A stretch of 64,000 nt of DNA from Notospermus geniculatus (lineage: Eukaryota > Nemertea > Pilidiophora > Heteronemertea > Lineidae): the NCBI GenBank assembly GCA_002633025.1, contig NMRB01001034.1, positions 166,509 to 230,508 on the forward strand, written 5' to 3'. A program made the position numbers and the translations under genes. Each line of letters begins with the position of its first letter. The first letter of the stretch is position 1. The notes under the pieces were generated by a model, which was not told where the DNA came from, searched no databases, and was given only the letters and a program-made list of their open reading frames with translations. This document shows, piece by piece, positions 18,754 through 28,803 of this stretch.

Positions 18754-18945
18754 GGATGTGCGATTTGACGATGGAAGCGTCATTCAGAATGGATGTGCGA
18801 TTTGACGATGGAAGCGTCATTTACAATGGATGTGCAATTTGACGATGGAAGTGTCATTAACGATGGATGTGCGATTCCCAATGGATGTGCGATTTGACGA
18901 CGGAAGCGTAATTGATGACGGAAGCAAAATTGACAATTATAGTAA
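18754..18945 (+). repeat. 37-bp tandem repeat just after the REV1 stop
   Basis: GGATGTGCGATTTGACGATG and variants start at 18754, 18791, 18828 and 18865, exactly 37 bases apart, with a shortened unit at 18883. It begins 8 bases after the stop codon, so it should be part of the REV1 3' untranslated region. No AATAAA was found close by. Confidence 0.85.
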
Positions 18946-18980
18946 TTGAAGTGGGAAAATTACTCAAGGTCAGTTTGATT

Positions 18981-19009
18981 TGACCTACTTTTCAAGGTCA
19001 CAGAGGTCA
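18981..19009 (+). promoter_or_regulatory. AGGTCA half-site cassette, copy 3
   Basis: TGACCT at 18981, AGGTCA at 18995-19000, CAG spacer, AGGTCA at 19004-19009, identical in spacing to copies 1 and 2. Confidence 0.35.
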
Positions 19010-19156
19010 AAGTTCATAATTTTGTCTTTTGGTGGCATGTTTTGTAACCGCTGGAGCTATTGACCTGAAACTTGGTACATACCGGTATATACCCCTATGT
19101 CAGATGACCTATGGCACCAAGTTTTGGTCCAATTCAATTCTCAGCTTGGCCACCAG

Positions 19157-19311
19157 GGGCCAGTTGCACAAAACTCACGATAGCACTAACTTGGTGTTAG
19201 CGCTAACTTTATGTTAGATGACATAAAAATCCCTTGTCTTTTTACATCATTTAACATAATGTTAGCGCCAACACCAAGTTAGCGTTAACATGAGTTTTGT
19301 GCAACCCAGCC
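19157..19311. mobile_element. Hairpin MITE with CAG duplication
   Basis: The arms GGGCCAGTTGCACAAAACTC and GAGTTTTGTGCAACCCAGCC are inverted and flanked by CAG (19154-19156 and 19312-19314). The interior repeats GCTAACTT/AAGTTAGC words. CWG is a known 3-base target for Harbinger-type elements. Confidence 0.7.
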
Positions 19312-19436
19312 CAGGTGGCCAAAACCAAAAAGACAAAAAGTGCAATAACTCCTAAACTAATGACTGGATCATGTCCAAATTTTTATGATAGGTGCATCTA
19401 ATGAGGATACATGACGTATGTAACATGTTTTTGATT

Positions 19437-19465
19437 TGACCTACTTTTCAAGGTCACAGCGGTCA
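19437..19465 (+). promoter_or_regulatory. AGGTCA half-site cassette, copy 4 (one mismatch)
   Basis: TGACCT at 19437, AGGTCA at 19451-19456, CAG spacer, CGGTCA at 19460-19465. The last half site has one change from AGGTCA. Confidence 0.3.
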
Positions 19466-19686
19466 AAGTTCGCAATTTTGCCATTTGGTGGTGCATTTCG
19501 TAACTGCTGGGGCTACTGACCTGAAACTTGGTACATAGATATTATGTCATGGCTATTTCTGTTCACGGCTAATGGCTAATTCTTCACTTTGTCACTAGGG
19601 GCACCAAAACCAAAAAAAACATAAATCGTTATTTCTCCCTTGGCCATCACCATGCTTCAAGCAGAGCGGGCACAGTGCCATTGGCA

Positions 19687-20247
19687 CTATTTTTTCACCT
19701 TGTCGTAATCATGTCGATCAGCTTCTGACACCGCAAAATAAGCAGACTGAGCGTTGCCAGTCAAGAATGGCTCCAACGCAGCTGTCCACTTCGCTTTCTC
19801 AACCTTGTGCCGCGTTGCTAGATTTTCAAAAGTCTTAAACCGGAGAACAATATCGTCCAACTTCTGCAATTTGGACATTTCTTTGAGCGGAATGTAATAG
19901 TATTTCGGTTCTGGCTTGGGTATAGCATTCACCATCTTTTCAACTGTGCTCAGAAGTACGGCATTATCCTCTCTCCTCACAGCCGAAAAATGCTCCAACA
20001 TCTTCCTGAAGTACACCTCCAAACCAGGGTCAGCAGTGGCACCACCATCTGTTGCACCCATGGCAGCCGGGATTGACAATGCCGGGTCCTCAAACGACTC
20101 CAAACCCGCCAATGCATCTATTCTCGCGTCTTTGTCTTTAAATGAGGCTGGGTCGAGACCGTTGTGAGTAAAAAGTTCTTTGATGTAGTCATTCGTAAAA
20201 TGACTCATCATTATCCTACGTTGTTGAACCGTCTTCAAGTCCGCCAT
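19687..20247 (-). pseudogene. Ty3/Gypsy-type retrotransposon gag fragment
   Basis: The frame opens at an ATG (20247) and runs about 186 codons. It shows a gag-like pattern: EKAKWTAALEPFLTGNAQSA, then DYDKVKK at the end, as in SCAN-like Gypsy capsid segments of invertebrates. It stops abruptly where the dispersed repeat begins, with no protease, reverse transcriptase or integrase, so it is a truncated relic. The frame continues open upstream to 20559 but that part is low-complexity and probably leader. Family assignment is by pattern recall. Confidence 0.6.
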
Positions 20248-20289
20248 ACTTTCTGTGTGCAGGATACCGGTACTTGACACAAACGACAG

Positions 20290-20480
20290 CCACAGCAGTA
20301 GCAGAGTCAGTATCACTTGTAACACACGAAGTGTCCAATGCACCCAGGGTACAGACGACCAATGCACACTATGCACACGGGGTGTATGCACCACAGCAGG
20401 CCTGCGGGCACTCAGTGTCCTACGTATATTCTGTGTACTACTGATGTACATGGGGCGTGTACATAGGCTCTGTGTTGAGC
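20290..20480 (-). repeat. Short degenerate GTGCAT/GTACA repeats upstream of the gag fragment
   Basis: Words such as CAATGCAC, ATGCACAC, GTGTATGCACC and GTGTACAT recur irregularly. They may belong to the leader of the same retroelement. No long terminal repeat could be delimited. Confidence 0.3.
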
Positions 20481-21005
20481 TCAGGGGTTGGCGTGCAGCA
20501 CTTCGCGAAGTGCACGAAGTCTGTAAAAAATTCATGAAATCGTTCAAATACTTGACCACGTTGGGCGCCTGTGTAGGCGTACCGTTCCTGCCTACACGTA
20601 GGACTCTTTATAAGTCTTTGGTGGGATTCCGTAGTTGTTTATTCGAAGACAATCTCACCAGATACATGTTGACTGAACACGCCATTACAGAAGACTAACT
20701 CCCGCCGCGCCGGCGCACACGGTTTCCCACTAAATACATTAACATAAACAGAAAATCACAAGAATAACAAGTGCGACCACTAAATTCACAAAGAGAGTCC
20801 AAACTACTACTATGAATTACATGAAATATTCTTTATGGCCCACACTAATTCCCCCCAAAACAGCCCTTTGTTTCGCATACGGTTCCCAGGGGCTTCTCAC
20901 CCCAGCTGGCGTCAGCAAGTTACGCAACCAATTAGGTGTACCCCAGGAGCCTCGGGGGGGGGGGGTCTGCTTAGTGCCCCAGTAGTCTCTGCTCAGGCCC
21001 TGGGC

Positions 21006-21152
21006 CAGGGTTTCTGCCAGAAATATTTTTGAGGGTATGCAGTTCTTCAAAATTAGCAAAAAACCCCATGAAATTAAGAAAAAATGGCCCTTTTCTGTTC
21101 CTTTGAGGGTACTCACAGCGTACCCTGCGTACCCTCTGGCGGAAACACTGCT
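21006..21152. mobile_element. MITE with CAGGGTTTCYGCCAGA ends, copy 1
   Basis: CAGGGTTTCTGCCAGAAA at the left mirrors TCTGGCGGAAACACTG at the right. Related copies lie at 28018-28315 and 62351-62489. It sits directly at the 3' side of the Copia-type gag relic. The TIR is hAT-like but the duplication is unclear here. Confidence 0.6.
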
Positions 21153-21158
21153 GGCCAA

Positions 21159-21845
21159 TCACCGCCTTCTGCACTTTGCAGTGTCGTGTGTGTGGTTCTT
21201 ACACGTCTCACACCAACGATCGCGTTTCTTCTGTTGTTTTGACCAACAGCCTGAGGATTTATGTCCTGGTTTTCCACATGAATAACATTTGATACTATGA
21301 TCACCACGGTCACCGATCTTTCCTGTGTCCAGCTTCATCACACTGTCGCCACCTTCACCGTTATTCCAGAGTTTTTCAGTCTCTTCGTAACTCCGTAAAG
21401 CTACTTTGAATTCCGAAAAGCTGATGGGGGCTCAATCTTTCTGAGTCGTAACGGTTGCGAATGCGTTAAATTCAGCTGGTAACCCTTCTAGTAGCATAAC
21501 CACTAAAAGACTGTCACCAATCTCCTCTCCCGCACTTTTAAGGGAGGTCGAGGCGTTCTCTGCCCTGAGCATGTAGTCTGTCATGCTCTCGTTGCTGGAT
21601 TTTTGTAGGCTGCATAGTTCTGTATACAGGGCAATGATCCTCAGTTTGCCCTTTGACTGGTAGTGTTCCCTTAGGATTTTAAGGGCTGCCCTGGCGTCGT
21701 CCACGGCATAAATTTTTGTTGTTCTGCATAGATGTTCTTTCAAAATACTTGTGGATTGCCCCTTTAAAATCAAAACACAACTATGGCTTTTTACTGCAAC
21801 CCTTGCAAGAAACATCTGATGCTGATTGCCGGTGACTCTTGTCAC
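21159..21845 (-). pseudogene. Copia-type gag relic with CCHC knuckle and one in-frame stop
   Basis: The single frame has a UBN2/gag-polypeptide pattern (ARAALKILREHYQSKGK; LYTELCSLQKSSNESMTDYM; MLLEGLPAEF) followed by a zinc knuckle, CYSCGKPGHKSSGC. One TGA (21432-21434) interrupts it; the frame is otherwise continuous. Copia elements are LTR retrotransposons; only gag is present. Whether the TGA is decay or a population variant cannot be told from one sequence. Confidence 0.65.
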
Positions 21846-22064
21846 AAGTCCTGTTTACACAACATCTGTAGAGGCAGAGTTCAACAGTCCATGGAAACCT
21901 TGCTGACACCCGAAGAACGCCGGAAGACGTACATCTGCCTGCAAGTACAATGTACCAACCACAACAAAGGAAGACATCCCCACCACCGGGCACAGGCAGA
22001 GAGTCTGTGAGGAATGTGAGTGCCAGTGTTGTCGCTAAGGAATCTGACAGACGGGTCTTGAAGT

Positions 22065-22440
22065 ATTACAGCCGGTGGCGCGCGTAGCGCGGCCGCCGCG
22101 AGCGCGAGCGAGCGGCGGGGGGTGCGCGAGGGGGGGGTTCCCCCTCGCACTTAGAAAAATGTTTAATTCACATGACCCTAGATGCGATTTCCTGGCATTT
22201 CAGACCCCCGAAAACTAGTTCCGTACGCCTCCCAATGCGGCAGANNNNNNNNNNNNNNNNNNNNNNNNNNNNNNNNNNNNNNNNNNNNNNNNNNNNNNNN
22301 NNNNNNNNNNNNNNNNNNNNNNNNNNNNNNNNNNNNNNNNNNNNNNNNNGAGAAATAGCAGAAGCCGGCCAAAGGCCGGCTCAGGGAGCGTGCAGCGCGA
22401 CCGCGGGGAGCACGAGGGAGGGTGAAAACTGGAGGATAAA
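22065..22440. other. GC-rich patch with CGCG/AGCG words and assembly gap
   Basis: Sequence before the gap is rich in GCGCG, GCGAGCGAGCGG and G runs; after it come GCCGGCCAAAGGCCGGC, a perfect palindrome, and more CpG. N run 22245-22349. Similar CGCGAAGCGC wording occurs at 52770-52800. This is probably a retroelement or repeat end, not a gene. Confidence 0.4.
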
Positions 22441-22449
22441 AGACCCAAT

Positions 22450-23050
22450 TTACCGGCATTTGCGATCAAAAATCGAACTGAGCGGCGGCCATTACACATG
22501 TTACAAGTTGGTCACTTGGCACGAATACTGACGGAAATTGCCGATCGATTGGCCGAGTGTGTGACGTCAGAGGCTGTGCCAAATATGGTCACAGTTACGC
22601 TAATATTCCATTCATCACTGTTCACGACTGGAGTTGATTGACCAATCAGAAAGAAGGGTGCGAATATGGCGCGAAGAGACATGAATACATAATGTGGATT
22701 GCGCATAAATTATTGATTTTCATTTTGAAGTGGAGTCATGTAGACTGCGGCCGGCGTGGCTGTCGGAGGGAGAGCGCACGTGTTCCCGCGTTCATGGCGA
22801 TTTCGTCAGTTAGTGGACGATAATTACATACATTGAACGGGTTCCAAAGAAGTCGTGAAGGGTTAGGCGACCGCGTTTTGGCGGCGGCTGCCAGCTCATG
22901 ATGATGCCTCGTCGAAATCGGAACGACCACACGTGCCCTGGGCGTGGAATTGGCGGAAAGCGAGCAGCGGTCGGGCGCGGCAGGCATTGAGAACACGTGA
23001 AGGCGAATTGCGACTTGCCGTTACTGGCTTTATTTCATGAAATAAGTAAG
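22450..23050. promoter_or_regulatory. CpG-rich region with CCAAT and CRE-like boxes (possible promoter)
   Basis: The stretch holds TGACGTCA at 22562, a GACCAATCAGA CCAAT box near 22638 and many CpG dinucleotides (GCGACCGCG, GGCGGCGGC), unlike the AT-richer surroundings. Two CACGTG E-boxes lie near 22776 and 22994. No clear TATA box, start codon context or adjoining exon was found, so direction and target are unknown. Confidence 0.3.
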
Positions 23051-24680
23051 AATGAACATTGTACAAATGACGGAATGACGGGGGAAACAGGAAAACTAGT
23101 TTCTGAAATGTTTCTTTGATTTGCCAGATTTTCTCAGCCGGGCACGCAAGTCTTTCCAGGCGGGCTTTTCGCCCGGTTCCCGGCTGTTAGCGACAACACT
23201 GCATTCGTTAAATATATCAAGGTGAAAACATTTGCACGGATTCGAAAATCAAACATGGTGATAATGCAACGATGTTGTCTTAACCTCGGGCTAGTACAGC
23301 GCAATTCGGTAATTACAACTGGCAAATTGACGAATCGATTTTTTCGACAACGTCAATGCTTCATGTATCCTGAGGCGTTATCCATTTTCATTTTCCAACT
23401 CTGGGCTTTTTACCCCAAACTTTTGGTTACATTCTCTCATAATGAAATTCTGAACCAATGAAATCTCAGCACATTTTCACATTTTTGTAAAAAAAGTTTA
23501 ATTGTTGTCTGTTTATTTGGTGTTAAATGTTTACACAGTGCAAAAAGGTTCATTTTTCTGTCAAATTTGAAAAGTATTCTTCATTTTTGATCCTCAAGGC
23601 ACCAACTTGGTAACAATACACAAACTTCAATGAATGTATGGAAATTGTTTCAGGATTTCGTTAAAATATCGTATTTCTGGTTTTAAGGAATTCGATTTTA
23701 AACATCATTTCACGTGTCTTGGAAAAAAAGTCACGTTGTCACCTCTAGTTTTCAAAGGATGAAATATGACATATTATTTGACTGTGAAGTAATGGAGGGA
23801 TATTGGACCCCTTGGGGAAATTTTCATGCTAATGAATAGATTCGTCTCCTCTTACTTCAGAAGTTGGTATGGAGAAGTTTGTCAACTGTTTGAAAAGTCA
23901 TAAGCACAAAGGTCAGTGTGCCCACCTCCTCAGACGTCACATGGGCCAACAAATTCACCTCTTCGGTTGTTGAAGATGATGATTGAAAACTTTTTTTCAG
24001 AGCCTATATACTTTTCTTATTCATCGTTTCCACGACATAACTCTGACAGTGTCCGCCATTGCTGACGTCGCCGTAATGACGCAAAGGTGGTGGGTAAAAT
24101 TCATTGCTTTGCTGAAGAAAGCTGGTGGGCAAAACGCACAACGTCACAGACCGATGTAGGCCTGGGCAACGTCATGGATACGATGAATACTCGCTGCGCC
24201 ATCTATTATTCTAGTTTGTCATGCAGGTTCCCTATTGGGCATAGGGGGAGAACCCAAAAACTCAATAGCGGAAGGGGCTGATATTTCCACCGTGCCTGCC
24301 CACCCTGACAACCCTGAGATGATGACGAGGGCATAGCGACAACATTAATCACATTCCTGCAGGATAAATAGCTGATGCAACCAATTAAACCAATATTTCT
24401 GAATACCAATAACTTTGTCTCTGGAACACAATGAATTACTTAAAACATGAACTTTTAACATAAGAATAATATTGAATATCTGAATGATGCAAGATTTGAA
24501 TAATTCAATATTTTTATCTGTAGATGAAAACAATGAATCGGATAAAAGTGTGAAATTGATTGTAGGGTCGCGGGGAGGGGGATGGAGTGTGGGGGGTTTT
24601 AATTATCAAGTCTGCAATGACAATTGCCTTGAAATTGGTACGCCTGAAATGCCTGTTTGTAGAATCTGTTGATGTCTTCG
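23050..24680. other. No recognisable gene
   Basis: I read both strands and saw no domain-like frame longer than about 60 codons and no tandem structure. There is a short GCCGGGCACG/CGGGCTTTTCGCCCGG hairpin near 23140-23180. The rest is AT-rich unique-looking sequence. Confidence 0.5.
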
Positions 24681-24689
24681 TTACATATT

Positions 24690-24809
24690 AGGGAGGTTTC
24701 GCAAGCGCCCGGTTAGGCCATACGACGACGTTTATCTATTGTTTGGGTATACCCACACAATAGATAAACGTCGTCGTAGGGCCTAATCGGGCGCTTGCGA
24801 AACCTCCCT
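24690..24809. mobile_element. Near-perfect hairpin MITE with ATT duplication
   Basis: The arms AGGGAGGTTTCGCAAGCGCC and its reverse complement continue into CGACGACGTTTATCTATTGT and its partner. Nearly all 120 bp are paired around a short GGGTATACCC centre. ATT flanks both ends (24687-24689, 24810-24812). The high arm identity suggests a recent insertion. Confidence 0.8.
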
Positions 24810-24969
24810 ATTGACAAAAAACCTATTACAAATAACTGGGGGTGAACGACTTGACCCCCTAGAAACAAATTTGCATATATATGGATGTTTTCTTACCTGA
24901 TTTTGACGTAACTCATCCTTCTCTGCCAAATATCTTGAAGATGAATGTTTGTATCTGTTCGTTTCTCAG

Positions 24970-25090
24970 ATGGAGTGGTAGAAACAAATGTGCCTGTGAC
25001 AAAAGAGGTCACAGGTTTGATCACTGATCATTCCAGGGGCTTTATCGATGTTGGAAAGAGAGCAATCTGTCCTCCACATTGTACCGGTAG
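24970..25090 (+). repeat. tRNA-like element (exon look-alike)
   Basis: GGAGTGGTAGAAAC resembles an A box, and GTCACAGGTTTGATC contains a B-box-like GGTTTGATC. Related minus-strand segments at 28590-28660 and 46565-46640 support a tRNA-derived family. The same bases have a TTTCTCAG acceptor-like start, an open 39-codon frame and a GTAGGT donor-like end, so an exon cannot be excluded. Confidence 0.35.
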
Positions 25091-25630
25091 GTTTTTTCTA
25101 GAGCTTCCTCCTACATCACCCAGTATTGTTTTGTAATGCTCGGAGTTGGCACTTTCACCCCTGAAATAATTAATATTTTAATTTCATTTCATTTGTCAAT
25201 TTCAAAATTGGTCAGCACTGATCCACTCCAAATCTCAACCGCTGAAAATGAAAAATGTCAAGGATGACGCAATGGTGAGACTTAGTCAGAACAAGAGCAG
25301 GATTTACGAATTTAAATCTTGTTTGAATTCCAAATTGCCGTAGGCTGTGATATAGACAAAATAATTGGCTGCGGGAGTCAGATCTGACAGAAAATGAAGC
25401 GCCAGACTGTTGGCTAGTGCAGTGTCGCAGAATAATACGGCGTTTTTTAGCGGATTTTGCTGATTTGCGACATTCCCGTTATCTGATTCATAATGCTGTG
25501 AGAACAATGACGCGATATGCAGGTGTGAAGTGAACTGGAAGAATACAGTTAACCCTTGATGCTCTGACATAAAACGTCACCGAAACTTTATCGATTGGTG
25601 ATATTGGAGTTGTGTCTCTTTCTTGTCATT

Positions 25631-25812
25631 CTCCATCGCATGGGACTGTAACCATGGAGCCTTGTACCTTGTGCCTTTGCAAGGCCAAGTAAAATACCCC
25701 ATCCAAGTGAGGAACATGAGTAGCTTAAGATGGCCTTTCCATACTTACCAGGGCCAATAATGCTGTGGCTTCAGCCCTGATGGAAAAATCTACTTCAAAT
25801 ACAATACAAGTA
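25631..25812 (+). mobile_element. tRNA-derived SINE, copy 2 (head missing)
   Basis: It starts within the body (GCATGGGACTGTAACC), continues CCCATCCAAGTGAGGAAC and ACCAGGGCCAATAATG, and ends with GCCCTGATGGAAAAATC and AATAC repeats. 5' truncated. Confidence 0.7.
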
Positions 25813-26104
25813 AGGCCTTTGAAAGAACAGGCTCGAGTCCAAAAGCAACAGCCAACTGTAAATGTGGAGATGGCAAGCAAACACCGAAACACACGCTGCA
25901 GACCTGTCCCCAAATGACCAGTTGACAAGAATTCTGGCCGGACCCAACCTGAAGACAAAGCTGTGGCGAATGGAGGAGGAGCTCAAACGACAAGATTTAT
26001 GTGTTTGATGGTGATCAACAAACCCAGAAGAAGATGATGGAAGAACAGACAATGATAGGTTAAGTCCCTAGTAGTTTGAGATACTGGAGCCACAAGATTC
26101 CTAA

Positions 26105-26345
26105 AGGCACTGCTGCATGAGGGTTTTCTGTCTGTGGACTCTGGGAAACAACCACAGAATTTATTTGTGTCATTCTCTCAGGGCAATTGGCCAGTTTACT
26201 TGCCAGGGAACAAGCACGGGGGTTGTGAATACTGGCTGAGTGGTACTTATTCTGAAAGGTTGCAAAAAGGAACCAATATCGATTAACTGCCCACAGAGAG
26301 CCAACTTGCACGAGAAAACTGACGTTGAGAGCACCTTTAAGACCA
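26105..26345. repeat. Dispersed repeat: TTTGTGTCATT/CAACTTGCACGAGAAAACT family
   Basis: The words GTGTCATTCTCTCAGGGCAA and AACTGCCCACAGAGAGCC, then AACTTGCACGAGAAAACTG, recur near 30720-30860, 31080-31210, 33535-33630 and 36869-36980. The ends (GGGTTTTCT and AGAAAACT) are inverted, so it may be a MITE of about 230 bp. Confidence 0.5.
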
Positions 26346-26559
26346 CAGCACATCCTTCTTATTCTTCAGTTGAGGGCAGACACCCGATGATCAGTATCAC
26401 AAGCATTCAACCTGTGAGACAAGGGTCGAAAGAATCGTTGGACAGTTAAGATTTATCATCCCGCTGTATCATCAACTTGATTAAGACAAAGTACTACATT
26501 ACTGACTCGGAATACAACATCACCTAATAAAGTAACAGTAAGCAGAGAAGTGGATTTCA

Positions 26560-26720
26560 CTGTATGTGTCTTTCAAGAGTTGGGTCGTAGTAACACCCAT
26601 TGGTCAACTGACTGACAGCTCCTACTCCATTCATTTTCACCTCAGTAGTCAGGACACCTTCAATTATGGAGAGTATTTGTTGGTCCAAAAGGTGTCCCAA
26701 CTGAGAGGTTCCCAGTGTGC
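26560..26720. mobile_element. Pogo-like MITE remnant, copy 4
   Basis: GGATTTCACTGTATGTGTC, CATTCATTTTCACCTCAGTA and AGTCAGGACACC match the family interior in diverged form. Confidence 0.4.
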
Positions 26721-27257
26721 AACTGCTGATCAAAGGGGAATAATCCCTCGTTATTAAGAAAAAATTTTTGGAAAGAAGTTGTTCTTTATAGATGCAATTT
26801 TCTGGTATTTGACATGTAAAACTATGTCTCCCTCTCTAAGTTTTTGGTCTGCCAAAATAATGGATCCGTACCCCCACTGCATCCCGCACTGAGAGGGCTC
26901 CCTTTGTATCAGCTCTCCAACTAAACTCTTTATTCTATCCCAGAATGATGTCTTTCAGAACACGAACGTGGAAAATAAGCCAGATTTTCCTCTCAAACAT
27001 TCTAACTGGGAAAACACTTCTCTGCGAATGGCTTTCATCCTACTTAAGAACACAGAAAATAATTGAAGTAGCACAGAATATTAGCCGTTTTGTCCTTTAA
27101 GATATGCATTTGCACTATTTGGTACTCCAAACAACCAGTGCAGGGACCGTCTCAAAGATGACTTATCCTGAAATGAAATGGATTTGGTGGTAATCCAGAA
27201 TGATCCATCAAGTTGAAATTCGATGAGTGGGGAACAAAAATGTTTAGGGGAATCTAG

Positions 27258-27777
27258 CTGCATGGTCACTCTCATCACCTACTTCCTCCATTGTGAGATG
27301 TTGATACACCAAAATCGCAGTTGTAAGGTCACAGAGGTCTGGCATGCAGCAGGGATCCACTTCTCCTGTTGGTGATGGTTGGCACTGCTGAAGACAGCAG
27401 GATGTTGTTGTCTTTGAATCAAAGTCCTGACACTGACGCTTTTGATACGGCAATGTTGGAGGAGCTAGATCCCAGTGGCAAAGTCAGGTCTCTGTGACTT
27501 GACAACTGTCATTTTTGGTGTGATTTTTGGCACTATGTACTCCTTGGATGAATTTTCACCATGTTTTGAAGAAACTGACCTGGGGAATAAGACGATGCAA
27601 GTCAGATAATTTGACGGCAACATTCCAATTCCTTCATTCATTTTCTTGCAAGGGCTGGTCTTAGGATAGTACCTCTTGGAATCTTCACAATATGTTTGGC
27701 AGGTTCTGCCATCTTCGGAATGTCTACATGCTTGTTGTCTTCAGTGAAGTCATTTGGTATCAATTTTGAGATCACCC
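27258..27777 (-). pseudogene. Possible coding remnant or decayed exons, family unknown
   Basis: On the minus strand, 27777-27670 reads as a protein-like stretch with PNDFTEDNKHVDIPKMAEPA before a GT. After a good acceptor (CTTATTCCCCAG, exon from 27580) comes SSKHGENSSKEYIVPKITPK, which meets a TAG near 27462. A second frame, shifted by one base, then runs to a stop at about 27258, with KRQCQDFDSKTTTSC and LCDLTTAILVYQHLTMEEVG. Phases of the pieces do not agree. This fits a pseudogene, or chance open frames. I recognise no family. Confidence 0.25.
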
Positions 27778-28017
27778 CTTGTACTCAGCTAGCATAGACG
27801 GAGATGGATGACTATTGAACACTGATACAAATTAGCAATATCTTCATCATATGGAATACAAACGCTCCTTTAAGCTGAATGAAAAAATGCTACCTAAGAA
27901 ACGCACTATAGAACATCTATGTTAAAGGTGCCATGTTACTACAAATGTCACTTCTGAGGACAGGATAGAATATGGAATTGAGAACTTAGTGCCAAATATG
28001 GCATGGTAACGCTATAC

Positions 28018-28315
28018 AGGGTTTCCGCCACAGGGTAAAATTCCGTACCCTTAAATTTTTCCAGGGTACGGATCTGTACCCTCAATAAACGTTGGGTAAC
28101 CATTTTTCCATCATGTCCATGACATGCCAGATGAAACGAAACAACTGGCATGACTGGCGCGGGGATTTTATGCTTCAAAATACGCCTAAAATGGCACCAA
28201 ACATCGTTCAAAACATTTTAAAATAAAAAATTTCAAAAAAAATTTTTTCAAAAAATTTTTTTTTTCAAAAAATTTTTTTTGGTCCGTACCCTCATTTTTT
28301 TTCTGGCGGAAACCC
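28018..28315. mobile_element. MITE with CAGGGTTTCCGCC ends, copy 2
   Basis: The left end CAGGGTTTCCGCCACAGGG and the right end TCTGGCGGAAACCCTG are inverted, flanked by CTATA on both sides. GTACCCT/AGGGTAC words recur inside, followed by an unusual run of AAAATTTTTT-type sequence (28215-28285). Confidence 0.65.
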
Positions 28316-28409
28316 TGCTATAGACAACATTGGGCAATATAATGTAAAACAGGAAGTAACTGAAGTGCCCGGAGAAAACCTGCATTGTCAAAGATACTTA
28401 GTCACCCTC

Positions 28410-28580
28410 CAGGGGCGGATCCAGGATTTCCGGAAAGAGGGGGCAGACGGTGCTAGAAACATTGAAATCTGCGGTGAATTTCAATGATTTGCTCCAAATT
28501 TTATAATTTCACGGTCGATTTTACAGATTTTTTGGCCGAAAGGGGGGCATGCGCCGGGTGCACCCCCCCCCCCCCCCCNA
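28410..28580 (+). mobile_element. GGGGCGGATCC-ended MITE, copy 1
   Basis: It begins CAGGGGCGGATCC and contains GCTAGAAACATTGAAATCTG, GAATTTCAATGATTTGCTCC and TTGGCCGAAAGGGGGGCATG. It runs into a C homopolymer and an N, where the right end is lost. Copies lie at 30872, 34454, 62756 (inverted) and 63689. Confidence 0.7.
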
Positions 28581-28589
28581 AAGTTGATC

Positions 28590-28660
28590 CAACCGGGGAT
28601 CAAACCTGGGACCTCAGAGGTGACAGGCGCTGAAGTTTCCATTGTGCCAATCTGACATTT
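28590..28660 (-). repeat. tRNA-like SINE head
   Basis: The minus strand has GATTGGCACAATGGAAAC (A-box-like) and AGGTTTGATCCCCG (B-box-like). It is close to the element at 24970. Confidence 0.4.
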
Positions 28661-28716
28661 CAAACTAGGGACAAGGTCCAATGCCCCTTTTTCCTACCTG
28701 GGTATTCTGTCTTTTG

Positions 28717-28803
28717 TATTGTATCAGATTTTTCCATCAGGGCCGAAGCCATAGCATTATTGGCCCTGGTAAGTACGTAAGAGGATATTTCAAGCTACTA
28801 CTA
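28717..28803 (-). mobile_element. tRNA-derived SINE, copy 3 (tail only)
   Basis: GATTTTTCCATCAGGGC and GCATTATTGGCCCTGGTAAG are the inverted 3' part of the family. Confidence 0.65.

Larger units (their letters stand above)
18965..19640 (+). repeat. Dispersed relatives of the 4.3-5.2 kb repeat
   Basis: Two partial units, 18965-19150 and 19312-19640, share CCGCTGGAGCTATTGA, CTGAAACTTGGTACAT and the AGGTCA cassette with 4300-4600. The first is split by the MITE at 19157-19311, which sits inside its GGCCACCAGGTGGCC box. Confidence 0.75.

Noticed and set aside
24970-25086. Plus-strand exon with TTTCTCAG acceptor and GTAGGT donor, 39 codons
   Set aside because: The sequence also fits a tRNA-derived element with A- and B-box-like words and has relatives at 28.6 and 46.6 kb, so I listed it as a repeat.
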